A stretch of 64,000 nt of DNA from Volucribacter psittacicida (GCF_004339025.1 NZ_SMFT01000002.1:469744-533743); one strand, 5' to 3'. Positions 1 to 9,934 are shown, counted from the first letter of the stretch. Made by a program: numbers and translations. The notes: generated from the letters alone by a model not told the origin.

Positions 1-850
1 TTACCGTTGTTATCACCCTTATTGCCCGCAGGATCGGTCACTTCTACTGTTACCTTATACTCACCCTCTGGCAAGGCTTCTGGCACCTCCACTTCATAGC
101 TGCCGTCCTCTTTCACCGTGGTGGTCACTGTCTGTGTCTTATCCTCTTTATCGATAATGGTCACTGTCACCGTTGAGCCTGCTGGTGCATCGGTCTCCCC
201 TTTAATGGTTGGGGTGCTGTCATTGGTGTTCTCTGGGACCTCGACCGTAATGCTTGGTTTAGTCACATCCACCGTATAGTCACGGCTTGTGCTGCCACTG
301 CCTGGGTTACCCGCACTGTCTTGGGTGCGAATGCTGGCTGTCACCGTCGGAGTGCCTGCACCTGCTAATACGCTACCTGGGATTTCAACACTGAAATGCC
401 CTTCTGCATCCACGGTGGTGGTGTAGCTGTTGCCATCCACACTCACCGTTACCGTATCCCCAGCTTTAAACTCACCGCTCACTTCACCAGTAATGGTAAT
501 ATCGCCTTCTGATTCCGCTTTATTAACCACATCATCGCCGGCGATCTTGTCTAAACTAATCGTCACCGTCGGAGCTGTGGTGTCAATGGTGCCTTTACCG
601 TTGTTATCACCCTTATTGCCCGCAGGATCGGTCACTTCTACTGTTACCTTATACTCACCCTCTGGCAAGGCTTCTGGCACCTCCACTTCATAACTACCGC
701 CCTCTTTCACGGTGGTTGTCACGGTTTGTGTATCACCGTTCTTATCCGTAATGGTTACCGTCACCGTTGAGCCCACTGGCGCATCCGTTGTCCCGGTAAT
801 GGTTGGGGTGTTGTCATTAGTCAGATCTGGCGCGTCCACGGTAATGCTTG
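1..850 (-). repeat. 594-bp period tandem repeat inside the adhesin gene
   Basis: Bases 1-98 recur identically at 595-692, and similarity continues with scattered differences to about 850. This is the Ig-like domain pair repeated in the adhesin. Long near-identical direct repeats in frame allow copy number change by recombination. Confidence 0.9.
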
Positions 851-1373
851 GCACTTTAGTATCGATATGCGTATTCGGCGTATCTTCGTTATGTTTTTTG
901 CTATGCCCTTTTGCCGCAGCCCCAATACCAATACCCGCTAATGGAATTAAAGCTAATAGCCAAGGTGATATAGCCCAAACCGCTTTGATAGGTTCTCCAC
1001 CTAAAGCCTGTCCTGCCGATGTACTTTCTGATAATTCCGTTACCGCATCGGTTTTTAAACCACTTTCTGGTACATAAGGATAAATCTCACCATTTTCATA
1101 TTGACCAATTAATAAATTATCACTCTCAACCTGATAATAATTTTCAATAATTAAGTTTGGTGTTTCAATTTCTGTCCCTTCAAAGGCAATTAAAAGATCA
1201 TCGCCCTCTCGTTTGATCATAATATTTTCTGGGGCAAATTCCGTTTCATCATCAATAAATTGATAATTTACTTTTTCTTGTGCTTGAATTTTTACTTGTT
1301 GGTTTTTTTCTAGCTTAATCGTTTTAATTGTATCTTTGCTTGAATTGATTTTTAATGTAATGCTCTTTGTCAT
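1..1373 (-). CDS. Large BapA/LapA-like repeat adhesin, 5' part (runs off the window)
   Basis: Partial gene: about 457 N-terminal codons are visible, starting at the ATG at 1371-1373 and running open off the left edge. Residues 1-130 resemble the prefix domain of BapA-type adhesins. A hydrophobic stretch follows (about 131-155, AVWAISPWLLALIPLAGIGI), then a Lys/His-rich linker. From about residue 175 there are bacterial Ig-like repeats with motifs such as VTVEVTDPAGNKGDNNG. There is no Sec signal peptide, as expected for a type I secreted adhesin whose signal would be C-terminal and outside the window. The repeat unit is 198 residues (two Ig-like domains), with a DNA period of 594 bp. The gene lies 34 bp downstream of an OmpA-like lipoprotein gene and is probably cotranscribed with it. 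Size and C-terminus are unknown. Confidence 0.85.
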   Translation of the reverse strand, partial: MTKSITLKINSSKDTIKTIKLEKNQQVKIQAQEKVNYQFIDDETEFAPENIMIKREGDDLLIAFEGTEIETPNLIIENYYQVESDNLLIGQYENGEIYPYVPESGLKTDAVTELSESTSAGQALGGEPIKAVWAISPWLLALIPLAGIGIGAAAKGHSKKHNEDTPNTHIDTKVPSITVDAPDLTNDNTPTITGTTDAPVGSTVTVTITDKNGDTQTVTTTVKEGGSYEVEVPEALPEGEYKVTVEVTDPAGNKGDNNGKGTIDTTAPTVTISLDKIAGDDVVNKAESEGDITITGEVSGEFKAGDTVTVSVDGNSYTTTVDAEGHFSVEIPGSVLAGAGTPTVTASIRTQDSAGNPGSGSTSRDYTVDVTKPSITVEVPENTNDSTPTIKGETDAPAGSTVTVTIIDKEDKTQTVTTTVKEDGSYEVEVPEALPEGEYKVTVEVTDPAGNKGDNNG

Positions 1374-1407
1374 AATACAATTTCCTTAAATTAATATTCT
1401 TTTAAAA

Positions 1408-2289
1408 TTAATGAGAGTTTGCTAAATGTAAGATCACCTCTACTCGGCGATTTGGTTGATTGCATTCATTTTGTTTAGCTTTATTTTGCGGATATTGACG
1501 ATCGCAATGTGCGACGAGAAGATTTTCAGCGCCTCTTCCTTCTGTTTTAATGATTGAAGCGGAAATATTATTTTGAACTAAAACAGATTTAATCGTTTCA
1601 GCCCTTTGTAATGACAATGTTTTGTTATAACTGCTTTTACCAACTGGATCGGTATAACCAATTACTTCAATATAATTCACATTTAACTGATTAAGCTTTA
1701 TATCTTCTGCAATTTTAGCGATCTCTTGTTCACCATAAGGAATAATTCTATTACCACTATTGAAAGCAAATAATGCTGAAGCAGATAAATTATAATGTTT
1801 AATTTTTTCACAATTTTTTTCTTCTACTCGTGGTAGTGTATTTACCTGTTTTGGAATTTGTTTAAGCTCAACCTTTGCTTGCTGCTCGGAAACAGCTTGC
1901 AATGTAGGATGTCCATTAAGATTGATAACTTTGAAGAAATTTAATTGATTTTCGCCTAAGTCATAATAACTACCTAGTTTAGCTTTATTTTTATAACCAG
2001 GATCATTACCAGTAAACTCGCTATATAATCTTTGACTATGAGGACAAACATTATATTGAGAATATGCGTTAGGTTGTAATGAGGTTAAATATTCACCATT
2101 AATATAAATATTAACCGCATTACCTTCTATTGCTTGTAACTCACGATAAACGATAATTGATGCTTTATCTTTAGGAACGTCTGTTTGATAAATCAAAGAT
2201 TCCGTATTATCCCAAGTCAGGCTCTGAACCGTACAACCTGTTAATAAAAGATAACAAAATACAATAATAAATTTCTTAACGGAAAGCAT
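1408..2289 (-). CDS. OmpA-family outer-membrane lipoprotein
   Basis: 293 residues. A lipoprotein signal with lipobox LLTGC (Cys19) predicts lipidation. The central region (about 30-165) is not recognised. The C-terminal about 120 residues form an OmpA-like peptidoglycan-binding domain (VIGYTDPVGKSSYNKTLSLQ and a C-terminal NRRVEV motif). It starts at an ATG with GAGG just upstream. It is the first gene of a probable two-gene operon with the adhesin. OmpA-type partners are often encoded beside type I secreted adhesins, where a role in anchoring or export is plausible but not proven. The region upstream carries a G11 tract and a weak Fur-like site. Confidence 0.8.
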   Translation of the reverse strand: MLSVKKFIIVFCYLLLTGCTVQSLTWDNTESLIYQTDVPKDKASIIVYRELQAIEGNAVNIYINGEYLTSLQPNAYSQYNVCPHSQRLYSEFTGNDPGYKNKAKLGSYYDLGENQLNFFKVINLNGHPTLQAVSEQQAKVELKQIPKQVNTLPRVEEKNCEKIKHYNLSASALFAFNSGNRIIPYGEQEIAKIAEDIKLNQLNVNYIEVIGYTDPVGKSSYNKTLSLQRAETIKSVLVQNNISASIIKTEGRGAENLLVAHCDRQYPQNKAKQNECNQPNRRVEVILHLANSH

Positions 2290-2433
2290 TTATACCTCGC
2301 AAATACTATGCTGAACTAAAATAAAAAACAAAAACCACAGCTAATATTCTTTAAACTATGTTTAAGTTTGAGAAAAATTCGACACAATATACACGACTAG
2401 CAACAAGTTATTAACAGGATATTAAGACTTTTA

Positions 2434-2444
2434 CCCCCCCCCCC
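2434..2444 (-). repeat. G11 homopolymer tract upstream of the adhesin operon
   Basis: Eleven consecutive C on the + strand (G on the coding strand), 145-155 bp upstream of the lipoprotein start codon, between hemW and that gene. Tracts like this in promoter regions of Pasteurellaceae and Neisseria surface genes change length by slipped-strand mispairing. I could not fix a -35/-10 pair around it. Confidence 0.75.
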
Positions 2445-2501
2445 GCTAACTTTTCTTTAACATAATAAACTAACAGAAGTTTACTTATTGCAACCGATTG
2501 C

Positions 2502-2520
2502 GATAAGAATAATTATCTTT
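2502..2520. promoter_or_regulatory. Weak Fur-box-like sequence
   Basis: The 19 bases starting GATAAGAATAATTATC match the classical 19-bp Fur consensus at about 13 positions. It lies upstream of the lipoprotein/adhesin operon, just beyond the G11 tract. AT-rich DNA gives such matches by chance, so confidence is low. Confidence 0.25.
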
Positions 2521-2548
2521 TCTATATAAGAATTAATAAAAATAAGTT

Positions 2549-3694
2549 TTAAGCGAGAAACCCTTCCAACAAATCATTTAAAAATAATTTGCCGTGAGTG
2601 GTAATTTGCCAATGAGAGGCGGTTTCAATTAAATATTGTTGATCCATTGCCCATTGGATTTGAGGCTGGATTTTGTTTAGGGATAAACCTGTAAATTGTT
2701 CAAAGTCCGTTTTTGGTGTCGGTTCAAGTAGGCGAAAACGGTTCATAAAGAACTCAAAAGGGCGGTCGATTTCTGCAATATTTTTTTGTTCATAGCGGTA
2801 TTCGCCTCGCATATAGCCTTTAGGGTGTTTGGTTTTGCTATAACGAAGAATTTCGCCAGTAGGAAAGGTAAGCTTGCCATGTGCCCCACAACCAATGGCA
2901 AGATAATCGCCAAATCGCCAATAATTGAGGTTGTGTTGGCATTGATAACCCGCTTTGGCATAGGCGGAGGTTTCGTATTGTTGGTAGCCTGCTTGGCTTA
3001 ATAATTGATGACCTTGTTCAAAAATAGCCCATAATTCATCGTCGTCAGGCAAGGGCGGCGGACGATAAGCAAACATAGTATTTGGTTCAATGGTCAGTTG
3101 ATACCAAGAAAGATGCAGGGGATTTAGGGCGATGGCTTGTTGTAAATCATCAAGAGCTTGTTCAAGGGTTTGATCGGGCAAGCCGTGCATTAAATCTAAA
3201 TTAAAACTGCGCAACCTTGCCTGTTGGGCATAATGTACCGCTTGTTTTGCTTCACGGCTATTATGAATACGTCCTAATTTTTGCAATTTGTCATCGGCAA
3301 AACTTTGAATCCCCATTGAAATGCGGTTTACACCTGCTTGCTGATAACCAATAAAACGGCTTGCCTCTGCTGTGCCAGGGTTTGCCTCAAGGGTAATCTC
3401 AATTTGTGGGCTAAAGGGGATCATTTGTTGAATTTGTGCCAATAGGTAGGCGATACTTTCTGCCTGAAATAGGCTAGGTGTGCCGCCGCCAATAAAAATG
3501 GACTGCAAGGGGCGTTGTTGAATACTGGCGGAAAAATCTTGTAAGTCCGCCTGTAAATCCTTGAGCAAATGAGAAAGATATTGTTGCTCAGGGATTTCGC
3601 CTTTTTGTGCGTGTGAATTAAAATCGCAATAAGGGCATTTTTGTACACACCAAGGAATATGGATATACAAACTCAGCGGCGGAAGTGTTAACAC
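2549..3694 (-). CDS. hemW: HemW heme chaperone / radical SAM protein (coproporphyrinogen III oxidase-like)
   Basis: 381 residues, starting at GTG (3692-3694), four bases after the rdgB stop codon. The only nearby ATG (3697-3699) is out of frame and stops at once. The radical SAM cluster motif Cys-x3-Cys-x2-Cys is seen as C16, C20, C23 (PWCVQKCPYCDF), followed by the HemN/HemW domain with GGGTPSL and NLDLMHGLPDQT motifs. HemW proteins bind and deliver heme in the cytoplasm. They are often annotated as oxygen-independent coproporphyrinogen oxidase, but lack the N-terminal extension of true HemN. It is translationally close to rdgB, an arrangement known as rdgB-hemW (yggV-yggW) in enterobacteria. 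Confidence 0.93.
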   Translation of the reverse strand: MLTLPPLSLYIHIPWCVQKCPYCDFNSHAQKGEIPEQQYLSHLLKDLQADLQDFSASIQQRPLQSIFIGGGTPSLFQAESIAYLLAQIQQMIPFSPQIEITLEANPGTAEASRFIGYQQAGVNRISMGIQSFADDKLQKLGRIHNSREAKQAVHYAQQARLRSFNLDLMHGLPDQTLEQALDDLQQAIALNPLHLSWYQLTIEPNTMFAYRPPPLPDDDELWAIFEQGHQLLSQAGYQQYETSAYAKAGYQCQHNLNYWRFGDYLAIGCGAHGKLTFPTGEILRYSKTKHPKGYMRGEYRYEQKNIAEIDRPFEFFMNRFRLLEPTPKTDFEQFTGLSLNKIQPQIQWAMDQQYLIETASHWQITTHGKLFLNDLLEGFLA

Positions 3695-3698
3695 AGCA

Positions 3699-4310
3699 TT
3701 ACCTAATTGATTTTTGGCTTAATTTTTGTTTTAGTTCTTGCAAGGCTTTGGCACGATGCGAAATTTTTTTCTTTTCACAGGTTTCCACTTCGGCAAAACT
3801 GGCATTGAGTTCTGGGCTAAAAAATAGACTGTCATAACCAAAGCCATTATTGCCCTTTTCTTCGGTTAAAATTGTCCCCACACATTCTCCCTCCGCAATA
3901 ATCGGCGAGGGATCTTTTGCATGCTGTAACATCACAATACAACTCACAAATTTCGCTTGTCGTTGTTCATCAGTAAGTGCAGTTATTTTTTGCAATAATT
4001 TTTGGCGATTATGCTGATCCGCTAACTCGCCCTCTACTCCAGCATAGCGAGCAGAATATAATCCTGGTTCGCCATCTAATGCGGGAACCACTAAGCCAGA
4101 ATCATCGGCAATCGCAGGTAATCCCGACACTTCGCTCGCATAGCGTGCTTTTAATAACGCATTTTCCACAAAAGTTAAGCCCGTTTCTTCAGGGCTTTCA
4201 ATATTGAGTTCCGATTGGGCAATGACTTCAAAACCAAATTCGGCTAACACATCAGCCATTTCTTTGACTTTGCCCTGATTACTGGTTGCTAACACCACTT
4301 TTTGTTTCAT
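3699..4310 (-). CDS. rdgB: RdgB/HAM1 XTP/dITP pyrophosphatase
   Basis: 203 residues, the family's usual length. It hydrolyses non-canonical purine nucleoside triphosphates (dITP, XTP) to monophosphates, keeping inosine and xanthosine out of DNA and RNA. Visible motifs are the N-terminal [11 protein letters not shown] substrate loop, [19 protein letters not shown] (catalytic and metal Asp residues) and C-terminal FGYDSLFF plus SHRAKAL. It is followed four bases later by hemW. The start ATG is MKQKVV, with no better alternative. Confidence 0.96.
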   Translation of the reverse strand: MKQKVVLATSNQGKVKEMADVLAEFGFEVIAQSELNIESPEETGLTFVENALLKARYASEVSGLPAIADDSGLVVPALDGEPGLYSARYAGVEGELADQHNRQKLLQKITALTDEQRQAKFVSCIVMLQHAKDPSPIIAEGECVGTILTEEKGNNGFGYDSLFFSPELNASFAEVETCEKKKISHRAKALQELKQKLSQKSIR

Positions 4311-4418
4311 TTTCTTTGATCCTTTTCACATATTAGCGATGTATTTTATCAGTTCGTCTACAAAAAACTAGCGATGTTTTGTTTATATGAGACGATAATA
4401 ATTTCAACTTAAAAATAC

Positions 4419-4427
4419 AAGTGCGGT
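4419..4427 (+). repeat. DNA uptake signal sequence (USS)
   Basis: AAGTGCGGT core in the rdgB-tusA spacer. Further exact copies lie at 4907, 19656, 20658, 22512, 22540, 24868, 26069, 27577, 28752, 32749, 37002, 42754, 42952, 47854, 49328, 49347, 58828 and 63004 (first bases, both orientations counted). The core is the Haemophilus influenzae type recognised by the natural transformation machinery. Confidence 0.95.
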
Positions 4428-4465
4428 AGGTTTTGAAAAAAATTAAGGTATATACCAAAACAAGA

Positions 4466-4708
4466 TCAAGAAATTCCTTTCTTAATCCAATACTGATAAG
4501 GTAAAGTGTCAGTTTGTTGATTTAGCAAAGTATGATCCATAAATTGACAAAAACTCGGAATATCTCTCGTTGTTGCCGGATCATCAGCAGTAATATGTAA
4601 AATTTCGCCTTCCTGCATTTGCCGAATAGTTTTTCGTACTAACATCACAGGTTCTGGACAACGAAGCCCTATGGCATCAAGCTGTTTATGAGCATTAAAT
4701 TTGTTCAT
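4466..4708 (-). CDS. tusA: TusA sulfur carrier protein
   Basis: 80 residues, normal length for TusA/SirA. The conserved [13 protein letters not shown] box carries the sulfur-accepting cysteine (C17). TusA takes persulfide sulfur from the cysteine desulfurase IscS and passes it to TusBCD/E for 2-thiolation of tRNA wobble uridine. It stands alone here, leftward, with about 155 bp to rdgB. The C-terminus (PYQYWIKKG) matches the usual family ending. Confidence 0.93.
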   Translation of the reverse strand: MNKFNAHKQLDAIGLRCPEPVMLVRKTIRQMQEGEILHITADDPATTRDIPSFCQFMDHTLLNQQTDTLPYQYWIKKGIS

Positions 4709-4836
4709 TATTTTTATCTTAGTTATGCTTAAAAATGTTGGTTATCATACATTAAAGCGAGTTGAAACCCTAAAAGAAATTTATGTACACAAAACGAATT
4801 ATTGCTACATAATCAATATATCGTATTACTTTGAAG

Positions 4837-4873
4837 TTGGTGGCCTTATCTTATTTTAAATTGAACAACTATA
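4837..4873. repeat. Truncated Correia-like repeat end
   Basis: The stretch ending TTATTTTAAATTGAACAACTATA matches the right end of the full element at 57985-58086 (same GGTGG/CCTTATCTTATTTTAAATTG run). The other terminus is not recognisable. Confidence 0.55.
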
Positions 4874-4973
4874 AGTTGATGGGTCTATAAATTTTTTATA
4901 AAAACGACCGCACTTTATGAGTTATTATTCTTTCACATTAAGTGCAATCTTAACTTTAAAGATAAACACGCAT

Positions 4974-5000
4974 AAAAAAACCTGCCTTAGGCAGGTTTTT
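4974..5000 (-). terminator. Rho-independent terminator of the alpha operon
   Basis: A perfect stem AACCTGCC with its complement GGCAGGTT around a short loop, followed on the minus strand by seven T. It lies 16 bp past the rplQ stop codon. Confidence 0.9.
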
Positions 5001-5016
5001 ATCCTTATGATCAGAA

Positions 5017-5403
5017 TTATTCCGCAGCGGCTTCAGTTGCTACTTCTGGGCGATCAACTAATTCAATGTATGCCATTGGTGCATTATCGCCTGCACGGAA
5101 ACCACATTTTAAAATGCGAGTATATCCACCTGCACGTTGTGCGAAACGTGGACCTAATTCATTAAATAATTTTGTAACAACATCAATGTTACGAGTACGA
5201 GCAAAAGCTAAACGGCGATTTGCCACAGTATCTACTTTTGCTAAAGTAATTAACGGCTCAACTACACGGCGTAATTCTTTCGCTTTAGGTAAAGTTGTTT
5301 TGATGATCTCATGAGTCACCAATGAACTTGCCATATTACGGAACATCGCTTGGCGATGGCTACTATTACGGTTTAGTTGACGACCACTCTTACGATGGCG
5401 CAT
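5017..5403 (-). CDS. rplQ: 50S ribosomal protein bL17
   Basis: 128 residues, starting [17 protein letters not shown], the universally conserved N-terminus. bL17 sits near the exit tunnel of the large subunit. It is the last gene of the alpha operon (rpsM-rpsK-rpsD-rpoA-rplQ) and is followed directly by a strong terminator. The Ala/Glu-rich C-terminal tail (VATEAAAE) is common in Pasteurellaceae homologues. Confidence 0.98.
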   Translation of the reverse strand: MRHRKSGRQLNRNSSHRQAMFRNMASSLVTHEIIKTTLPKAKELRRVVEPLITLAKVDTVANRRLAFARTRNIDVVTKLFNELGPRFAQRAGGYTRILKCGFRAGDNAPMAYIELVDRPEVATEAAAE

Positions 5404-5441
5404 GATCTTATCCTTCTCAGAAAAATCTTAACCTAAATGAC

Positions 5442-6431
5442 CTAATCTTCAGCAATGCTTGCTGGTGGCCAATTTTCAAGGCGCATACCTAGTGATAGCC
5501 CACGCGAAGCTAAAACGTCCTTAATTTCAGTAAGAGATTTCTTACCTAAGTTAGGTGTTTTTAATAATTCAACTTCTGTGCGTTGTACTAAATCACCGAT
5601 ATAATGAATTGTTTCTGCTTTCAAACAGTTAGCAGAACGAACTGTCAACTCTAAGTCATCAACAGGACGTAGTAAAATCGGATCAAATTCCGGTTTTTCT
5701 TCCTTAACTTCAGGCTGACGAACATCGCGCAAATCAACGAATGCATCAAGTTGCTCTGCTAAAATCGTTGCTGCTCGACGAATTGCATCTTCTGGATCAA
5801 TAGTGCCGTTAGTTTCCAATTCAATTACTAATTTGTCTAAGTCAGTGCGTTGTTCAACACGAGCTGCTTCTACATTATAAGCAATACGATCTACTGGGCT
5901 ATAACAAGCATCTACCAATAAACGACCAATAGGACGCTCTTCATCTTGAGCATGAACACGAGCAGAAGCAGGAACATAGCCTCTACCACGTTGTACACGA
6001 ATACGCATTTGAATTGATGCGTTCTCGTCAGTCAAATGACAAATTACATGCTCAGGATTTACGATCTCAACATCACCATCATGAATGATGTCACCTGCAA
6101 CAACAGGGCCAATGCCAGATTTGCTCAATGTTAATAAAACATCATCTTTATTCTGTACTTTAACCGCTAGGCCTTTTAAGTTTAAAAGCACTTCAAGAAT
6201 ATCTTCTTGAACACCTTCTTTACTACTATACTCATGCAATACGCCATCAATCTCAACTTCAGTTACGGCACAACCCGGCATTGAAGATAAAAGAATACGA
6301 CGCAATGCATTACCTAATGTGTGACCAAATCCACGCTCTAACGGCTCTAAGATCACTTTAGCATGAGTTGAACTAATTTGTTCAATATCTACTAAGTGTG
6401 GCTTTAAAAATTCTGTAACAGAACCCTGCAT
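5442..6431 (-). CDS. rpoA: RNA polymerase alpha subunit
   Basis: 329 residues, identical in length to E. coli RpoA. The N-terminal domain (about 1-235) dimerises and assembles beta and beta'. After a flexible acidic linker (about 236-250), the C-terminal domain carries the UP-element and activator contact surface, seen as [18 protein letters not shown] and the helix-hairpin-helix [16 protein letters not shown]. It lies in the alpha operon between rpsD and rplQ, so its level is tied to S4 autoregulation. Confidence 0.98.
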   Translation of the reverse strand: MQGSVTEFLKPHLVDIEQISSTHAKVILEPLERGFGHTLGNALRRILLSSMPGCAVTEVEIDGVLHEYSSKEGVQEDILEVLLNLKGLAVKVQNKDDVLLTLSKSGIGPVVAGDIIHDGDVEIVNPEHVICHLTDENASIQMRIRVQRGRGYVPASARVHAQDEERPIGRLLVDACYSPVDRIAYNVEAARVEQRTDLDKLVIELETNGTIDPEDAIRRAATILAEQLDAFVDLRDVRQPEVKEEKPEFDPILLRPVDDLELTVRSANCLKAETIHYIGDLVQRTEVELLKTPNLGKKSLTEIKDVLASRGLSLGMRLENWPPASIAED

Positions 6432-6465
6432 TTTATCCTCTCTTTGCTGCGCGAAACTTTAACTA

Positions 6466-7086
6466 TTATTTAGAGTAAAGCTCGACGATCAGATGTTCGT
6501 TAATATCTGCTGATAAATCAGAACGTTCAGGAACACGTTTGAAAACACCTTCCATTTTAGCAGCATCAACATCTAACCATGTTGGTTTTTCTCTTTGTTC
6601 TGCTAATTCTAATGATGCTTTGATACGAGCTTGTTTTTTAGATTTTTCACGCACTGAAATAACATCATCAACAGAAACTTGGAAAGATGGAATATTCACA
6701 ACACGACCATTTACAACAATCGCTTTATGGCTCACTAATTGGCGAGCTTCTGCACGAGTTGCAGCAAATCCCATGCGATAAACAACGTTATCCAATCGAC
6801 CTTCTAACAACACTAATAGGTTTTCACCTGTGTTACCTTTTAAACGGTTTGCTTCTTTATAGTAGTTACGGAATTGACGCTCTAATACGCCATAGATACG
6901 ACGAACTTTTTGTTTCTCACGTAATTGACTACCATAATCAGACAAACGTGGTTTGCGAGCACCGTGTTGACCTGGTGCTGTATCAATTTTACATTTTGAC
7001 TCAATCGCGCGGACACCTGATTTAAGGAATAAATCGGTACCTTCACGACGGCTCAGCTTGAGCTTAGGACCCAAATATCTTGCCAT
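6466..7086 (-). CDS. rpsD: 30S ribosomal protein uS4
   Basis: 206 residues. It is a primary 16S rRNA binder and, in enterobacteria, the translational repressor of the alpha operon. The N-terminus [19 protein letters not shown] and the S4 RNA-binding domain (about 97-160, [20 protein letters not shown]) are visible. It is the third gene of the alpha operon. The operon leader upstream of rpsM has the structure expected for its binding target. Confidence 0.98.
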   Translation of the reverse strand: MARYLGPKLKLSRREGTDLFLKSGVRAIESKCKIDTAPGQHGARKPRLSDYGSQLREKQKVRRIYGVLERQFRNYYKEANRLKGNTGENLLVLLEGRLDNVVYRMGFAATRAEARQLVSHKAIVVNGRVVNIPSFQVSVDDVISVREKSKKQARIKASLELAEQREKPTWLDVDAAKMEGVFKRVPERSDLSADINEHLIVELYSK

Positions 7087-7115
7087 TTTCTTTCTCCAAC
7101 TATCCTATTACGCCA

Positions 7116-7505
<390 letters not shown>

Positions 7506-7519
7506 TTATATTACCCCGA

Positions 7520-7876
7520 CTATTTCTTGATCGGTTTACGAGGACCCTTACGGGTACGCGCGTTAGTTTTAGTGCGTTGACCACGCACCGGTAAACCACG
7601 ACGATGACGTAAACCACGATAACATCCTAAATCTAATAGACGTTTGATGTTAAGTGTTACTTCACGACGTAAGTCACCTTCAACAGTAAATTTACCAACT
7701 TCGTCACGCAGTTTATCAATCTGCTCTTCAGACAATTCACTGATCTTAACATTCTCAGCAATTCCCGTTGCCGCACAAATATGTTGTGCTCGGGTTTTAC
7801 CGATACCATAGATAGCAGTTAATGCGATCACAGTGTGTTTATGATCAGGAATGTTAATGCCTGCAATACGGGCCAC
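7520..7876 (-). CDS. rpsM: 30S ribosomal protein uS13 (GTG start)
   Basis: 118 residues, in the head of the small subunit, where it contacts the large subunit and P-site tRNA. It starts at GTG (7874-7876; protein [14 protein letters not shown]), the same unusual start codon as E. coli rpsM. Conserved helix-two-turn-helix [11 protein letters not shown] and basic tail [18 protein letters not shown]. First gene of the alpha operon. The GTG and the structured leader upstream fit S4-mediated translational repression. Confidence 0.98.
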   Translation of the reverse strand: MARIAGINIPDHKHTVIALTAIYGIGKTRAQHICAATGIAENVKISELSEEQIDKLRDEVGKFTVEGDLRREVTLNIKRLLDLGCYRGLRHRRGLPVRGQRTKTNARTRKGPRKPIKK

Positions 7877-8015
7877 TATGCACTCCTATATTTTAACTAA
7901 TTTGATATACTGATCTTGAAAAGCCCGTTTCAGGATACTCAAACAGTATATCAAGGACATAAATGAGCTGAGCAGTATATCCGCTCAGCTGGTTCTTTGC
8001 AAGAAAATATTTCAA
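7877..8015 (-). promoter_or_regulatory. Alpha-operon leader (S4-responsive pseudoknot candidate)
   Basis: The 139-bp leader holds a hairpin with perfect 8-bp arms (7966-7990, AGCTGAGC/GCTCAGCT) and an 11-bp inverted repeat, TTGATATACTG at 7902-7912 against CAGTATATCAA at 7944-7954. A second copy of CAGTATATC sits in the hairpin loop (7973-7981), so alternative pairings compete. In E. coli the corresponding leader folds into a pseudoknot bound by S4. The position, the competing stems and the GTG start of rpsM support the same mechanism here. Confidence 0.7.
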
Positions 8016-8129
8016 TTAACCTTGACGTTGTTTATGTTTAGGGTCTGAACATAATACACGTACAACCCCTTCACGTTTAACAACTTTACAGTTACGACAT
8101 AATTTCTTCACGGAAGCACGAACTTTCAT
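8016..8129 (-). CDS. rpmJ: 50S ribosomal protein bL36 (zinc-binding form)
   Basis: 37 residues, [20 protein letters not shown] and onward, ending KHKQRQG. The zinc ribbon residues C11, C14, C27 and H32 are all present, so this is the zinc-requiring form. It lies between secY and rpsM as the last gene of the spc operon, the standard position. Confidence 0.97.
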   Translation of the reverse strand: MKVRASVKKLCRNCKVVKREGVVRVLCSDPKHKQRQG

Positions 8130-8163
8130 TGCTTATCCCTTTTTCTATCAAAAGACAATATTA

Positions 8164-9489
8164 CTATTGCCCAAAACCTTTAAGGTTTGCTTTTTTCAAC
8201 GCAGATTCATATTGAGTCGACATAAGATGACTTTGAACCTGAGCGATGAAATCCATTATTACCACGACGACAATCAAGAGAGATGTTCCGCCAAAATAAA
8301 ACTGAACATTCCAAGCTGACATCATAATGTAAGGAATCAAACATACAAATGTAATATATAGACCGCCAATTAATGTTAGGCGAGTCATAATTTTATCAAT
8401 GTAACGTGATGTTTGCTCACCGGGTCTAATTCCAGGTATAAATGCACCAGATTTTTTCAAGTTATCAGCGGTATCACGCGGATTATATTGCATCGCTGTA
8501 TAGAAAAAACTAAAGAAGATAATTGATACTGCATATAATATCATATACAGAGGTTGTCCAGGTGCTAATAACATAGATAAGTCAGTTAACCAATCCGCAC
8601 TCGCTCCTTGTCCAAACCATTGGCTTAAAGTCGCGGGGAATAAAATAATACTTGAAGCAAAAATAGCAGGAATAACACCAGCCATATTTACTTTTAATGG
8701 TAAATGACTGCTATGTCCACCAAGAATCTGACGACCTTGTTGACGTTTAGCATATTCAACTTTGATTCTTCTTTGTCCTCTTTCAACGAAGACCACAAAA
8801 TAAGTTACCGCAAATACAATCACTGCAATTAATAATAATGCTAATGCGTGCATTTGTCCTTGACGAGCCTGCTCAATAGTTTGACCAATTGCAGATGGTA
8901 ACCCAGCCACAATACCCGCAAAAATAATTAAAGAAATACCATTACCAATACCGCGTTCTGTAATTTGTTCGCCTAACCACATAAGGAACATTGTTCCTGT
9001 TACTAAGCTAATGACCGCAGTAAAATAAAAACCAAATCCAAGATTTGGTACCAAACCAGGTAACATATTTGGTAAACCCGTTGAAATACCTATGGCTTGA
9101 ATGGTCGCAAGGCCTAAAGTCGAATAGCGTGTATATTTGCTAATTTTACGACGACCTGCCTCTCCCTCTTTCTTTAATTCAGCTAATGCTGGGTGGACCG
9201 TTGTCAATAATTGTATAATAATCGATGCCGAAATATACGGCATGATCCCTAATGCAAAAATTGATGCTCGGCTCAATGCACCACCAGAGAACATATTAAA
9301 CATATCAATGATGGTGCCTTTTTGTTGTTCAATCAATTGAGCTAAAACGGCTGCATCAATACCAGGAACGGGAATAAAAGAGCCTATACGAAAAACAATA
9401 AGCGCTCCTAACACAAACCAAAGTCTGCGTTTCAATTCACCTGTACCACTTTGAGTACTTCTATTTTGATAACCTGGTTGCTTAGCCAT
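8164..9489 (-). CDS. secY: SecY protein translocase channel subunit
   Basis: 441 residues with ten predicted transmembrane helices. It forms the inner-membrane protein-conducting channel with SecE and SecG. The plug and early helices ([35 protein letters not shown]) and the cytosolic loop with [14 protein letters not shown] and [12 protein letters not shown] are typical. It is encoded within the spc operon between rplO and rpmJ, the usual arrangement. Start [13 protein letters not shown] has no competing ATG. Confidence 0.98.
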   Translation of the reverse strand: MAKQPGYQNRSTQSGTGELKRRLWFVLGALIVFRIGSFIPVPGIDAAVLAQLIEQQKGTIIDMFNMFSGGALSRASIFALGIMPYISASIIIQLLTTVHPALAELKKEGEAGRRKISKYTRYSTLGLATIQAIGISTGLPNMLPGLVPNLGFGFYFTAVISLVTGTMFLMWLGEQITERGIGNGISLIIFAGIVAGLPSAIGQTIEQARQGQMHALALLLIAVIVFAVTYFVVFVERGQRRIKVEYAKRQQGRQILGGHSSHLPLKVNMAGVIPAIFASSIILFPATLSQWFGQGASADWLTDLSMLLAPGQPLYMILYAVSIIFFSFFYTAMQYNPRDTADNLKKSGAFIPGIRPGEQTSRYIDKIMTRLTLIGGLYITFVCLIPYIMMSAWNVQFYFGGTSLLIVVVVIMDFIAQVQSHLMSTQYESALKKANLKGFGQ

Positions 9490-9496
9490 TTGTCAA

Positions 9497-9931
9497 TTAT
9501 TCCTCAATTGAACCGCCAGCAGCTTCAATCGCTGCTTTAGCTCCTTTAGTTACACGTAATCCACGAACTGTTACTGCACCTTTCACTTCACCCGCTAAAA
9601 TAATTTTAACGAATTGAATATCTTTAGTAATAACATTCGCAGCTTTTAATGAATCTAAAGTGACTACATTACCTTCTACTTTGGCTAGGTCATTCAAACG
9701 AACTTCAGCAGTTACCGCTGACTTCATTGAAGTAAAACCAAATTTTGGTAAACGACGGTATAAAGGCATTTGACCACCCTCGAAACCACGACGAACACCG
9801 CCACCAGTACGAGATTTTTGACCTTTATGACCACGACCACCAGTTTTACCTAAACCTGAACCAATACCACGACCTAAACGCTTAGCACTATGCTTAGCAC
9901 CTTCAGCCGGAGATAGAGTATTTAAACGCAT
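9497..9931 (-). CDS. rplO: 50S ribosomal protein uL15
   Basis: 144 residues. The N-terminus [20 protein letters not shown] and the Gly/Arg-rich extension [20 protein letters not shown] thread into 23S rRNA. It lies 3 bp from rpmD and 7 bp from secY in the spc operon. Confidence 0.98.
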   Translation of the reverse strand: MRLNTLSPAEGAKHSAKRLGRGIGSGLGKTGGRGHKGQKSRTGGGVRRGFEGGQMPLYRRLPKFGFTSMKSAVTAEVRLNDLAKVEGNVVTLDSLKAANVITKDIQFVKIILAGEVKGAVTVRGLRVTKGAKAAIEAAGGSIEE

Positions 9932-9934
9932 CTA

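Larger units (their letters stand above)
4709..5016. other. Intergenic region between rplQ and tusA
   Basis: Contains the rplQ terminator (4974-5000), one USS (4907-4915) and a truncated copy of the dispersed Correia-like repeat (about 4837-4873). No gene is supported. Confidence 0.7.

Noticed and set aside
430-1077. Forward-strand open frames at the left end
   Set aside because: They are antisense to the repeat adhesin, whose continuous reverse frame explains the sequence.
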